Assembly: GCF_016458305.1 (NCBI RefSeq)
Contig: NZ_JAEMHL010000003.1
Location: forward strand, 579,028-643,027
Length of the DNA stretch: 64,000 bases
From: Geomonas anaerohicana
GTDB taxonomy: Bacteria > Desulfobacterota > Desulfuromonadia > Geobacterales > Geobacteraceae
Direction: 5' to 3'
Positions 17,621 to 25,166 of the stretch are shown in pieces. Every line of letters starts with the position of its first letter. Positions within the stretch are counted from its first letter, which is position 1. A program made the position numbers and the translations under genes. Below the pieces are notes generated by a model, which saw only the letters and a program-made list of their open reading frames with translations, searched no databases and was not told the origin of the DNA.

Positions 17621-18005
17621 GCATACCGCGCGGCACGAATGCACTCCTGCGCCCGCCGGCGCGGGTCAGTTCGGACTGGACCAGCTTCTTCGGAAAGGCC
17701 GGCGTATTGAAATAGCCCAGGGAATGGGCGGCAAAGTCGGCCACGACCCGCTCCACGGTCTGATCGATAGAGAGCGTAGGGACCCCCTGGTGCTCTATCT
17801 CTTTCTTATAGACCACGCTGCCCCCGAGCAGTTTGCGGGCGGCCTGGTGGGATTCTTCGTCCGGGAAAAGATCGGGCGTGAGCGGAACTTCACAGCAGAT
17901 CTGTATGCGGACCTGGTGATAGTCGCCGAAATAGCGGCGGGTGGCATCGAAGAAGCGAACGGTGAGACCGTTGGACAGCGGGATCTCCCTGATCAGTTTT
18001 TGCAT
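17613..18005 (-). CDS. Conserved hypothetical protein
   Basis: The 130-residue soluble protein has no signal or membrane segment. It starts with strands (IPLSNGLTVRFFDATRRYFGDY), includes a CC pair near 37-38 and has a helical C-terminal half. I do not recognise a named family, although the pattern looks like a domain common in Geobacter genomes. It is translated just ahead of rlmD with an eight-base overlap, so it may assist RNA modification. It is the first gene of the leftward rlmD-TPR-IHF unit and is divergent from infA. Confidence 0.78.
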   Translation of the reverse strand: MQKLIREIPLSNGLTVRFFDATRRYFGDYHQVRIQICCEVPLTPDLFPDEESHQAARKLLGGSVVYKKEIEHQGVPTLSIDQTVERVVADFAAHSLGYFNTPAFPKKLVQSELTRAGGRRSAFVPRGMHG

Positions 18006-18115
18006 GTAACGTCGGTACTCCTTGGAAAATTCTGGTCATTTTTTTAGCATGTTATGGGAGTTCTGTAAATAGCGATGATATCGAAGGGAAAAAGGCAGTG
18101 ACAGCGAAATGCAGC

Positions 18116-18144
18116 TTGCTTTTTGCAGTAAAAATTTGTAGACT
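18116..18144 (+). promoter_or_regulatory. Possible sigma-70 promoter of infA
   Basis: TTGCTT at 18116-18121 and TAGACT at 18139-18144 are separated by exactly 17 bases and stand about 40 bases before the infA start. Both boxes match the consensus only partly (3 and 4 of 6). Confidence 0.4.
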
Positions 18145-18185
18145 CACAGATTGTTAAAAGATGCCACAAACTCCCAGGAGCAAAA

Positions 18186-18404
18186 ATGAGCAAGGAAGAA
18201 GCAATTGAAGTAGAAGGGACGGTCATCGAGCCGCTTCCCAACGCGATGTTCAAGGTGAAGCTGGAAAACGACCACATGGTGCTGGCGCACATATCCGGCA
18301 AGATGAGGAAGTTTTTCATCAAGATCCTGCCTGGCGACAAGGTCACCGTGGAGCTCTCTCCCTACGACCTCAGCCGCGGCCGCATCACCTATCGCGCCAA
18401 ATAA
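18186..18404 (+). CDS. infA: Translation initiation factor IF-1
   Basis: The 72-residue OB-fold protein has the standard IF-1 length. It shows the family segments [42 protein letters not shown] and the closing RGRITYR. It binds the ribosomal A site together with IF-2 and IF-3 during initiation. The ATG has CCAGGAG about nine bases upstream. In many relatives infA lies in the ribosomal protein spc operon. Here it is alone, ahead of efp, so a second copy may exist elsewhere. Confidence 0.97.
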   Translation: MSKEEAIEVEGTVIEPLPNAMFKVKLENDHMVLAHISGKMRKFFIKILPGDKVTVELSPYDLSRGRITYRAK

Positions 18405-18563
18405 TACCCTTCCCCGTACGTCACCGGCGTCTGTCCCTGCCACCCTCAGCATCGCTGCAAGGCACATACGGATAACATAGGACCCAATACCGGTTTAGCT
18501 GCGTGCCCTGCGCGCAGCACACTGAACCTTTATTCAATCTCACTGTAAGAAGAGGAAGAACCC

Positions 18564-19127
18564 ATGTACACTGCAGCCGATCTGAGAAAAGGCTTGAAGA
18601 TCACCATCGACAACGAGCCTTACATCATCACCCACTTCGACTTCGCCAAGCCGGGCAAAGGGCAGGCCCTTTACCGCACCAAGATGAAGAACATGATCAC
18701 CGGCTCCACCCTGGACCGCACCTACCGCTCCGGCGAGACCTTCGAGCCCGCCAACCTGGAAGACCGCGTGATGCAGTACCTCTATAAGGAAGACGATCAC
18801 TACTGCTTCATGGACAACACCACCTTCGAGCAGATCCACATCAGCGAAGATGCCATGGGCGACGCCAAGAACTACCTGATCGACAACCTCCAGGTGGACG
18901 TGCTCCTGTTCAGGGAGAAGGCGATCGGCGTGGACGTGCCCAACTTCGTCAACCTGCGCGTCGTGCAGACCGACCCCTGGGTCAAGGGCGACACCTCCGG
19001 CAGCGACTCCAAGCCCGCTACCGTCGAGACCGGCTACGTCCTGCGCGTGCCGCCGTTCATCGAGGAGGGCGAACTGATCACCATCGACACCCGTACCGGC
19101 GAGTACTCCACCAGGGTCAAGGGGTAA
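18564..19127 (+). CDS. efp: Translation elongation factor EF-P
   Basis: The 187-residue three-domain protein relieves ribosome stalling at polyproline. The KOW-like N-domain carries the modification loop around Lys32 (AKPGKGQAL). The OB-domains end in the signature VPPFIEEGELITIDTRTGEY. The modifying enzyme EpmA is encoded two bases downstream, so Lys32 should receive (R)-beta-lysine. Several proline-rich proteins in this window (the CheA linker, the multicopper oxidase and the cohesin-like protein) would be natural clients. RBS is GAGGAAG before the ATG. Confidence 0.97.
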   Translation: MYTAADLRKGLKITIDNEPYIITHFDFAKPGKGQALYRTKMKNMITGSTLDRTYRSGETFEPANLEDRVMQYLYKEDDHYCFMDNTTFEQIHISEDAMGDAKNYLIDNLQVDVLLFREKAIGVDVPNFVNLRVVQTDPWVKGDTSGSDSKPATVETGYVLRVPPFIEEGELITIDTRTGEYSTRVKG

Positions 19128-19129
19128 TC

Positions 19130-20041
19130 ATGTCGGGAAGTTGGCCACTGGCCAGGCGCTCTCAAGCCCTGGCCCGGCGTGGCGCGATCTTCACCAGGAT
19201 CAGGATGTTTTTTCAGGAAAAGGGGTATCTCGAAGTCGAGACCCCTTTTCGCATTCCTGCTCCCGCCCCCGAGGCGCAGATCGATGCCATACCCAGCGAC
19301 GGCTGGTTTCTGCAGACCTCGCCCGAGCTCTGCATGAAGCGCCTTTTGGCCGCAGGCTACCCCCGTATCTTCCAGATCTGCCGCTGCTGGCGCGCCGGCG
19401 AACGCGGCACCCGCCACCTGAGCGAGTTCACCATGCTCGAGTGGTACCGGGCCGAGGCCGATTACCGGGTGCTGATGGACGAGACCGAGGAACTGGTGAG
19501 GAGTGCCGCCGGCGTCGACAGCATCACCTATCGCGGCACCCACATCGACCTCTCGGCACCCTGGGAACGGATCACGGTCCGCGCCGCCTTCGAGCGCTAC
19601 ACCGGCACCACCGCGGAAGCAGCCCTGGCCGCTGGGACCTTCGACGAACTCATGGTCGAAGAGATCGAGCCGCGGCTGGGTATCGGCCGCCCCACCTTCA
19701 TCTACGATTACCCCGCCAGTTGCTCCGCCCTCGCCCGGCTCAAGAGCGACGACCCTTCCGTCGCCGAGCGCTTCGAGCTCTACCTCGGCGGGCTGGAGAT
19801 CGCCAACGCCTTCTCCGAGCTCATCGACCCGGTGGAACAGCGCTCGCGCTTCGAGGCGGAAGCCGCACAGCGGGCGGGCGACGGCAAACACGGCTATCCC
19901 ATGCCGGAAAAGTTCCTGGCCGCACTGGCCGATATGCCGGAGGCCGCGGGGATCGCGCTGGGGCTCGATCGACTGGTGATGGTGCTGCTCGACGCGCAGA
20001 GCATCGACGAGGTCGTGGCTTTCACCACCGAGGAACTTTAA
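19130..20041 (+). CDS. epmA: EF-P lysine ligase EpmA (GenX/PoxA)
   Basis: The 303-residue homologue is a lysyl-tRNA synthetase catalytic core without the tRNA-binding domain. Class II synthetase motifs are present: the motif-2 segment RIFQICRCWRAGERGTRHLSEFTMLEWYRA (conserved arginine and glutamates) and a motif-3 segment near the end, GIALGLDRLVMVLL. It activates lysine or beta-lysine and joins it to Lys of EF-P. It starts two bases after efp, a tight pair. EpmB (the lysine 2,3-aminomutase) and EpmC are not in this window. Confidence 0.95.
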   Translation: MSGSWPLARRSQALARRGAIFTRIRMFFQEKGYLEVETPFRIPAPAPEAQIDAIPSDGWFLQTSPELCMKRLLAAGYPRIFQICRCWRAGERGTRHLSEFTMLEWYRAEADYRVLMDETEELVRSAAGVDSITYRGTHIDLSAPWERITVRAAFERYTGTTAEAALAAGTFDELMVEEIEPRLGIGRPTFIYDYPASCSALARLKSDDPSVAERFELYLGGLEIANAFSELIDPVEQRSRFEAEAAQRAGDGKHGYPMPEKFLAALADMPEAAGIALGLDRLVMVLLDAQSIDEVVAFTTEEL

Positions 20042-20106
20042 ACACCCTTCCCTCACCCCAGAGTCCACCCTGCTCCTTTGCCGCTTCGTCACCTTTTCCT
20101 GCTCAA

Positions 20107-20138
20107 TCGTCAACCATTAACTCCGATTTGGTTGACAA
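20107..20138. promoter_or_regulatory. BirA-type biotin operator overlapping the bioB promoter
   Basis: TCGTCAACC (20107-20115) and GGTTGACAA (20130-20138) form an almost perfect palindrome with a 14-base spacer, matching the bacterial BirA consensus TTGTCAACC-N14/15-GGTTGACAA at all but one base. The right arm contains TTGACA (20132-20137), a perfect -35 box, so BirA bound with biotinyl-AMP would block RNA polymerase. It lies about 40 bases before the bioB start. Confidence 0.88.
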
Positions 20139-20178
20139 GCACCTCTTGCGCGTGCTAAATCACCCGCTGGAGGATCTC

Positions 20179-21165
20179 ATGGAAAAACTCATCACTGAAA
20201 TAGCAGAAAGAATCATCGCAGGCGGCTCCATCACCCAAGAGGAGGCGGTACGCCTGTCGGACGCGCAGGGCTGCGAGCTCTACGACCTGTTCCGCGCCGC
20301 CAGCCGCGTCAAGGAGCACTTCGTGGGCAACGAGGTGCACCTCTGTTCCATCATCAACGCCAAGTCCGGCCGCTGCGCCGAGAACTGCGCCTTCTGCGCC
20401 CAGTCCGCCCATCACACCACCGACGCGCCGGTGTACCCGCTGGTCCAGGAAGAGCAGATGGTTGAATGCGCCAAGACCGCGGAAACCAACGGCTCCGCCT
20501 GCTTCGGCATCATCACCAGCGGCACGACCGTCAAAGGGCAGGAACTGGAGCAGATCCTCGCCGCGCTGCGCCGCATCCGCAAGGAAACCTCCATCCTCCC
20601 CTCCTGCTCGCTCGGCATCATCGACGAAGAGACCGCGCTGAAGCTCAAGGATGCGGGGATGGACACCTACCACCACAACCTCGAGACCGCGGAGAGCTTC
20701 TTTCCCAACATCTGCACCACCCACGAATACCGTGAAGACGTGGACACCGTCCGCGCCGTCAAGAAGGCCGGCGTCAAGGTCTGCTCCGGCGGCATCTTCG
20801 GCATGGGCGAGAGCGCGGCACAGCGCGTCGAGATGGCCTTCACACTCAAAGAACTCGACGTCGACTCCGTACCGATGAACTTCCTGAACCCGATCGAGGG
20901 GACCAGGCTCGAAGGTGCGCGCAACATCACCGCGCAGGAGTGTCTGAAAACAATCGCCATCTACCGCCTGATCCTGCCCAACAAACGGATCACCATCTGC
21001 GGCGGGCGGGAAAAGAACCTGCGCGACCTGCAGTCCTGGATCTTCTTCGCCGGCGCCAACGGCACCATGATCGGCAACTACCTCACCACCGCCGGGCGCA
21101 ACGTCGACACCGATCTGACCATGTTCAGCGACCTCGGCCTCACCACGGTGATGTGCGCCCACTAA
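20179..21165 (+). CDS. bioB: Biotin synthase
   Basis: The 328-residue radical SAM enzyme inserts sulfur into dethiobiotin to make biotin. The 4Fe-4S motif is C66-x3-C70-x2-C73 (CAENCAFC). The HHNLETAESFFPNICTTH region and the segments CSGGIFGMGE and NFLNPIEGTRLE are typical, as is the C-terminal GNYLTTAGR. ATG at 20179 follows GGAGGA closely. A longer reading frame runs in from the epmA region, but its upstream part is a shadow. The gene is under the BirA operator just upstream. bioD follows after 126 bases that contain a dispersed repeat. Confidence 0.97.
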   Translation: MEKLITEIAERIIAGGSITQEEAVRLSDAQGCELYDLFRAASRVKEHFVGNEVHLCSIINAKSGRCAENCAFCAQSAHHTTDAPVYPLVQEEQMVECAKTAETNGSACFGIITSGTTVKGQELEQILAALRRIRKETSILPSCSLGIIDEETALKLKDAGMDTYHHNLETAESFFPNICTTHEYREDVDTVRAVKKAGVKVCSGGIFGMGESAAQRVEMAFTLKELDVDSVPMNFLNPIEGTRLEGARNITAQECLKTIAIYRLILPNKRITICGGREKNLRDLQSWIFFAGANGTMIGNYLTTAGRNVDTDLTMFSDLGLTTVMCAH

Positions 21166-21166
21166 A

Positions 21167-21252
21167 GGGGACTGGCTCCTTAGGCTTGGGAAGCTGGCTG
21201 GGCGGAAAGGAGCGTTCCGCTAAAGGGACAGGCACCTGACGGAGCCAGTCCC
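21167..21252. repeat. Dispersed palindromic repeat, copy 1
   Basis: GGGGACTGGCTCC at the left and GGAGCCAGTCCC at the right are inverted, with the inner motif GGGACAGGCACCTG before the right arm. The copy sits between bioB and bioD. The same element occurs near 36353, 37651, 43376 and 44742. Confidence 0.85.
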
Positions 21253-21291
21253 TTCCGCAGCAGAGCCTCATTGTATTGAAAGGAAAGAGAT

Positions 21292-22011
21292 ATGCCTGCC
21301 AAAAGCATCTTCATCACCGGCACCGACACCGGTGTGGGAAAAACTATCGCCTCGGCAACCATCGCCATGCTGCTGCGCCGCATGGGGCACAGCGTCGGCA
21401 TCATGAAGCCGGTGACCAGCGGCTGCATCGAGCGCGACGGCGCCCTGGTCTCCGAGGACGCCGAACTGCTCGCCTTTGCCGCCGACATCCCGGTTACCCG
21501 TGACTCCGCCCCCTACCTGCTCCGCGCACCGCTGGCGCCGTCCGTTTCCGCCAGCCAGGACGGCGTCCGCATCAGCTTCGACGTCATCAAGGAGGCCTAC
21601 CAGAGGCTCGCCGAGCGCCACGACTTCGTCATCGTCGAAGGTGCCGGCGGACTGATGGTCCCCCTCGCGGGGGGGCTGCTGGTGGCCGACCTCGCCCTGC
21701 ACCTGGGGCTTCCCATTGCCGTCATTGCGCGCCCGAACCTTGGCACCATCAACCACACCCTGCTCACCACCTTCACCGCACGCACCCTGGGGCTCAAGGT
21801 GAAAGGGGTCATCGTGAACCGCTATCCGGACACGCCGGACCAGGCGGAGTCCTATGCGCCGCACATGATCGACTCCCTCTCCGGATCGCAACTCCTCGGC
21901 CTCTTCCCCGATCTCCAGGCAGAAAACGAGCGCGAGCTGGTGACCAAGCTGACCGACCGGCTGCTGCAGATGCCCGCGACCGGGATCATGCTCAGGGAAA
22001 TGTTTGAATAA
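21292..22011 (+). CDS. bioD: ATP-dependent dethiobiotin synthetase
   Basis: The 239-residue P-loop enzyme closes the ureido ring of dethiobiotin from 7,8-diaminopelargonate, CO2 and ATP. The Walker A-like loop GTDTGVGKT is at about 10-18. The substrate segment VEGAGGLMVPL and the nucleotide-binding VIVNRY are present. ATG at 21292 has AAAGGAAAG-type purines upstream. It lies between bioB and bioA, giving the order B-D-A. bioF, bioC and bioH are not in the window. Confidence 0.96.
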   Translation: MPAKSIFITGTDTGVGKTIASATIAMLLRRMGHSVGIMKPVTSGCIERDGALVSEDAELLAFAADIPVTRDSAPYLLRAPLAPSVSASQDGVRISFDVIKEAYQRLAERHDFVIVEGAGGLMVPLAGGLLVADLALHLGLPIAVIARPNLGTINHTLLTTFTARTLGLKVKGVIVNRYPDTPDQAESYAPHMIDSLSGSQLLGLFPDLQAENERELVTKLTDRLLQMPATGIMLREMFE

Positions 22012-22020
22012 GCAGCACCC

Positions 22021-22069
22021 GTTCAACGTTCAACGTTCAACGTTCAACGTTCAACGTTCAACGTTCAAC
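22021..22069 (+). repeat. Seven exact copies of GTTCAAC in tandem
   Basis: A seven-base unit GTTCAAC is repeated seven times without error, then breaks down (GTTGAC). The array lies ten bases after bioD in the bioD-bioA gap. Similar heptamers (GTTGAAC, GTAGAAC) recur at 58951-59039, so this is a genome-wide satellite-type repeat rather than a gene part. Confidence 0.95.
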
Positions 22070-22114
22070 GTTGACGGCACTACATCCTTGATGGACACTT
22101 CATCGTGACTTGCT

Positions 22115-22156
22115 CCACCGCTTGATGCCACCAGGGCGCGGCGGTGGTTCTTTTTT
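22115..22156 (+). terminator. Hairpin plus T-run just before bioA
   Basis: CCACCGC (22115-22121) can pair with GCGGTGG (22141-22147), and an inner CCACC (22128-22132) competes for the same right arm. Directly after comes TTCTTTTTT (22148-22156), then the bioA ribosome site GGGAGG. This is intrinsic-terminator architecture inside the bio operon. It could end bioBD transcripts or act as an attenuator. Confidence 0.6.
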
Positions 22157-22167
22157 GGGAGGACGAT

Positions 22168-23529
22168 ATGGCCGAACTGGATACCGAAACACTCAGACGC
22201 TACGACAGCGAATACCTCTGGCACCCCTTCACCCAGATGAGCGAGTGGGAGAACGCAGAAAACCTCATCATCACCAGGGGGGAAGGCTCCTACATCATCG
22301 ACTCCGACGGGAACCGCTACCTCGACGGGGTGGCCGCCATCTGGACCAACGTGCACGGACACTGCCGCAAGGAGATCAACGAGGCGGTCAAGGAACAGGT
22401 GGACCGGCTGGAGCACTCGACGCTGCTCGGCCTCTCCAACGATCGCGCCGCGCTACTGGCCAAACGCCTGATCGACATCGCGCCCCCGGGACTCGCCAAG
22501 GTCTTCTATTCCGACAACGGATCCACCGCCGTGGAAATCGGCGTCAAGATGGCCTTCCAGTACCAGCAGCAGACCGGTAACCCACAGAAACAGAAATTCA
22601 TCCGTTTCGACAACGCCTACCACGGCGACACGGTCGGCTCCATGAGCGTGGGCGGCATCGCCATCTACCACGAGGTGTACGCCCCCCTGCTCTTCCCGAC
22701 CATCAAGGCGCCCTCCCCTTACTGCTACCGCTGCCCCCTTTCCCCCGAGGGTGACTGCCACAGCTGCGGCCTTTTGTGCCTGCAGGAACTGGAGCGGCTC
22801 ATGAAGGAACACGCGCACGAACTGGCCGGCCTGGTGATCGAACCGTCGGTGCAGGGCGCGGGTGGCATGATCGTGCAGCCTCCGGGGTTCGTGAAGGGGG
22901 TGCGCGAACTGTGCGACCGCTACGACGTCCTCATGATCGCCGACGAGGTCGCAGTCGGCTTTGGCCGCACCGGCGCCATGTTCGCCTGCGGCAAGGAGGG
23001 GGTGACCCCGGACATCATGGCCATCTCGAAAGGGATCTCCGCCGGTTACCTGCCGCTGGCGGCAACGCTTACCACCCGCAAGGTCTACGACGCCTTCTGG
23101 GGTGCCTACAGCGAACTGAAGACCTTTTTCCACGGCCACACCTTTACCGGCAACCCGATCGCCTGTGCGGCGGCCCTGGCGAGCCTCGATCTGTTCGAGA
23201 CGGACCGCCTGTTGGAGCAGTTACCCGAAAAGATCGATTACCTCCAGGACCGCCTGCAGTGCCTCATGGAGTTGCCCCACGTGGGCGACGTGCGCCAGGA
23301 GGGGATGATCGCCGGCATCGAGCTGGTGCGCGACCGCCACAGCCGCGAGGCGTACCACTGGGAAGAGCGCGTCGGCGTCCGGGTCTGCCTGGAGGCGCGC
23401 AAGCACGGCCTCTTCCTCCGCCCCCTGGGGAACGTGATCGTGGTGTTCCCTCCCCTTTCCATCTCGCTGGACGAGCTCGCCCTGCTCATGGACGGCATCG
23501 AGGCGTCCATCCGCAGCGTCACCGAATAG
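22168..23529 (+). CDS. bioA: Adenosylmethionine--8-amino-7-oxononanoate aminotransferase
   Basis: The 453-residue PLP enzyme moves the amino group of S-adenosylmethionine (or lysine in the BioK variant) to KAPA. The fold-type-I signatures are YHGDTVGSMS, the aspartate in IADEVAVGFGRTG (D259) and the PLP lysine K288 in ISKGISAGYLPLAA. Two CxxC pairs (C186/C189 and C197/C200) suggest a zinc knuckle. The ATG at 22168 has GGGAGG five bases upstream; an upstream in-frame ATG is not needed. It may be transcribed past the hairpin from bioBD. Confidence 0.96.
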   Translation: MAELDTETLRRYDSEYLWHPFTQMSEWENAENLIITRGEGSYIIDSDGNRYLDGVAAIWTNVHGHCRKEINEAVKEQVDRLEHSTLLGLSNDRAALLAKRLIDIAPPGLAKVFYSDNGSTAVEIGVKMAFQYQQQTGNPQKQKFIRFDNAYHGDTVGSMSVGGIAIYHEVYAPLLFPTIKAPSPYCYRCPLSPEGDCHSCGLLCLQELERLMKEHAHELAGLVIEPSVQGAGGMIVQPPGFVKGVRELCDRYDVLMIADEVAVGFGRTGAMFACGKEGVTPDIMAISKGISAGYLPLAATLTTRKVYDAFWGAYSELKTFFHGHTFTGNPIACAAALASLDLFETDRLLEQLPEKIDYLQDRLQCLMELPHVGDVRQEGMIAGIELVRDRHSREAYHWEERVGVRVCLEARKHGLFLRPLGNVIVVFPPLSISLDELALLMDGIEASIRSVTE

Positions 23530-23605
23530 GGCGACCGCCCTGAGCCTGACGTAGAAAGATCTGGCATCCGGCAAATTCATCCAGTAATATAATGAGCTTC
23601 GCCTC

Positions 23606-23722
23606 CACACCCCTCTCCCTCTGGGAGAGGGGCAGGGGTGAGGGTGTAGCAGCCAGCACAGAGCTTGCCTCTGGCATCGCCCTCACCCGCCCTACGGGCA
23701 CCCTCTCCCACAGGGAGAGGGG
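23606..23722. repeat. Dispersed repeat, CCCTCTCC...GGGAGAGGG type
   Basis: Two hairpins, each made from CCCTCTCC and GGAGAGGG-type arms, sit head to tail with CCCTCACCCGCCCTACGGGC between. Degenerate relatives occur near 36529, 61823 and 63756. It fills the bioA-tatD gap and probably acts as a transcript-end or mobile palindrome. Confidence 0.75.
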
Positions 23723-23789
23723 ACAGGCAGTAGATCGTCGTTGGCGAAGAACCAATGAAGATATCAGGCAATAGCTCAAGGAGTACTTC

Positions 23790-25166
23790 ATGGAACTGAT
23801 CGACAGCCATTCCCACATATACGGCAGCGAATTCGCAGAGGATTTCGAGGAGATGATGGCTCGCGCCCGTGAGGCGGGGGTCGGCACCATCATGGCGGTC
23901 GGCGCCGACATGGAGTCGAGCCGCGAGGCCGTGGCGCTCGCCGCCAGTCGGCCCAACATCTACTGCTCGGTGGGGATCCACCCGCATGACGCAGCGGGCG
24001 TGACCGAAGCAGACTACCAGGCCGTGCGTGAACTTGCCCTGGGTAACCCCAAGGTGGTCGCCATCGGCGAGGTGGGGCTCGACTTCTTCCGCGACCGATC
24101 CCCGCGCGCCGACCAGGAGGAGGTGTTCCGGCGCTTCATCCGCATGGCGCGGGAGCTTTCGCTGCCGCTCATCATCCACGACCGCGACGCCCACGACCGC
24201 ATCGTCGCCATCCTGAAGGAGGAAAAGGCGCACGAGGTTGGAGGCGTCTTGCACTGCTTCTCGGGCGACCTGGCCATGGCGCAGGAGTGCATCGAGATGA
24301 ACTTCATGATCTCCATCCCCGGGACCGTCACCTACCCCTCCAACGAGGCATTAAGGGACGTGGTCCGCGGCGTCAAGATCGAGAAGCTCATGGTGGAAAC
24401 GGACGCACCATACCTCACCCCGGTGCCGCACCGCGGCAAGCGCAACGAACCGGCCTTCGTCCGCTACGCAGCGGAGCGGATCGCACAGGTGAAGGGGCTC
24501 TCCCCGGAGGACGTCGGACGCATTACCTCGTTCAATACCCGGCGCCTGTTCCGCATCGACCAGCCGGCACAGGAAGACACCATCGCCTACAAGATCCGCA
24601 ATTCTCTCTACCTCAACATCACCAACCGCTGCTCGAACTGCTGCACCTTCTGCCCCAAATTCGAGGAGTTGTCGGTCAAGGGACACGAGCTCAAGCTCTC
24701 CCACGAGCCGAATTTTGCCGAGGTGATCGCCGCGGTGGATGCGGCATCGAATTACGACGAGGTGGTCTTCTGCGGGTTCGGCGAGCCGTTGATCAGGCTG
24801 GACCTGATCAAGGAGGTGGCGGCAGAGCTGAAGCGGCGCGGTCTGCGGGTGAGGATCAATACCGACGGGCAGGCGAACCTGGTGCACGGCAGGAACATCC
24901 TGCCCGAACTGGAGGGGCTGATAGATGCGCTCTCGGTGAGCCTCAATGCCGCCAACGCCGCCGATTACGACCGGCTCTGCAACACACCCTTCGGTGCGGC
25001 GGGTTTCCAGGGAATCTGCGACTTTCTCAGGGAGGCTCCCAAGCACGTCCCGCAGGTGACGGCGAGCGCGGTGACGGTGCCCGGACTGAACGTGGACGAG
25101 GTCAGGGAACTGGCGGAGTCGCTCGGGGTCATTTTCCGCGAGCGGGAATACTCCGAGGTCGGCTAA
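23790..25166 (+). CDS. TatD nuclease-radical SAM fusion
   Basis: The 458-residue protein has two halves. Residues 1-255 are a TatD-type metal-dependent hydrolase with HSHIY (7-11), GEVGLDFF (93-100), HDRDAHD (130-136), HCFSG (155-159) and ETDAPYLTP (203-211), so a complete metal site. Residues about 262-458 form a radical SAM domain with C281-x3-C285-x2-C288 and the GFGEPL motif, which binds methionine of SAM. Radical SAM proteins linked to TatD are a known uncharacterised family; here they are one chain. ATG at 23790 follows AAGGAGTACTTC. It converges with the next gene, sharing 3' ends. The substrate is unknown. Confidence 0.9.
   Translation: MELIDSHSHIYGSEFAEDFEEMMARAREAGVGTIMAVGADMESSREAVALAASRPNIYCSVGIHPHDAAGVTEADYQAVRELALGNPKVVAIGEVGLDFFRDRSPRADQEEVFRRFIRMARELSLPLIIHDRDAHDRIVAILKEEKAHEVGGVLHCFSGDLAMAQECIEMNFMISIPGTVTYPSNEALRDVVRGVKIEKLMVETDAPYLTPVPHRGKRNEPAFVRYAAERIAQVKGLSPEDVGRITSFNTRRLFRIDQPAQEDTIAYKIRNSLYLNITNRCSNCCTFCPKFEELSVKGHELKLSHEPNFAEVIAAVDAASNYDEVVFCGFGEPLIRLDLIKEVAAELKRRGLRVRINTDGQANLVHGRNILPELEGLIDALSVSLNAANAADYDRLCNTPFGAAGFQGICDFLREAPKHVPQVTASAVTVPGLNVDEVRELAESLGVIFREREYSEVG

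Noticed and set aside
19141..20178. Upstream extension of the bioB frame through epmA
   Set aside because: In this frame the sequence is a shadow of epmA; BioB begins at the ATG at 20179 with its own ribosome site and operator.
22021..22069. CRISPR array
   Set aside because: Heptamers with no spacers; CRISPR units are longer and have unique spacers.
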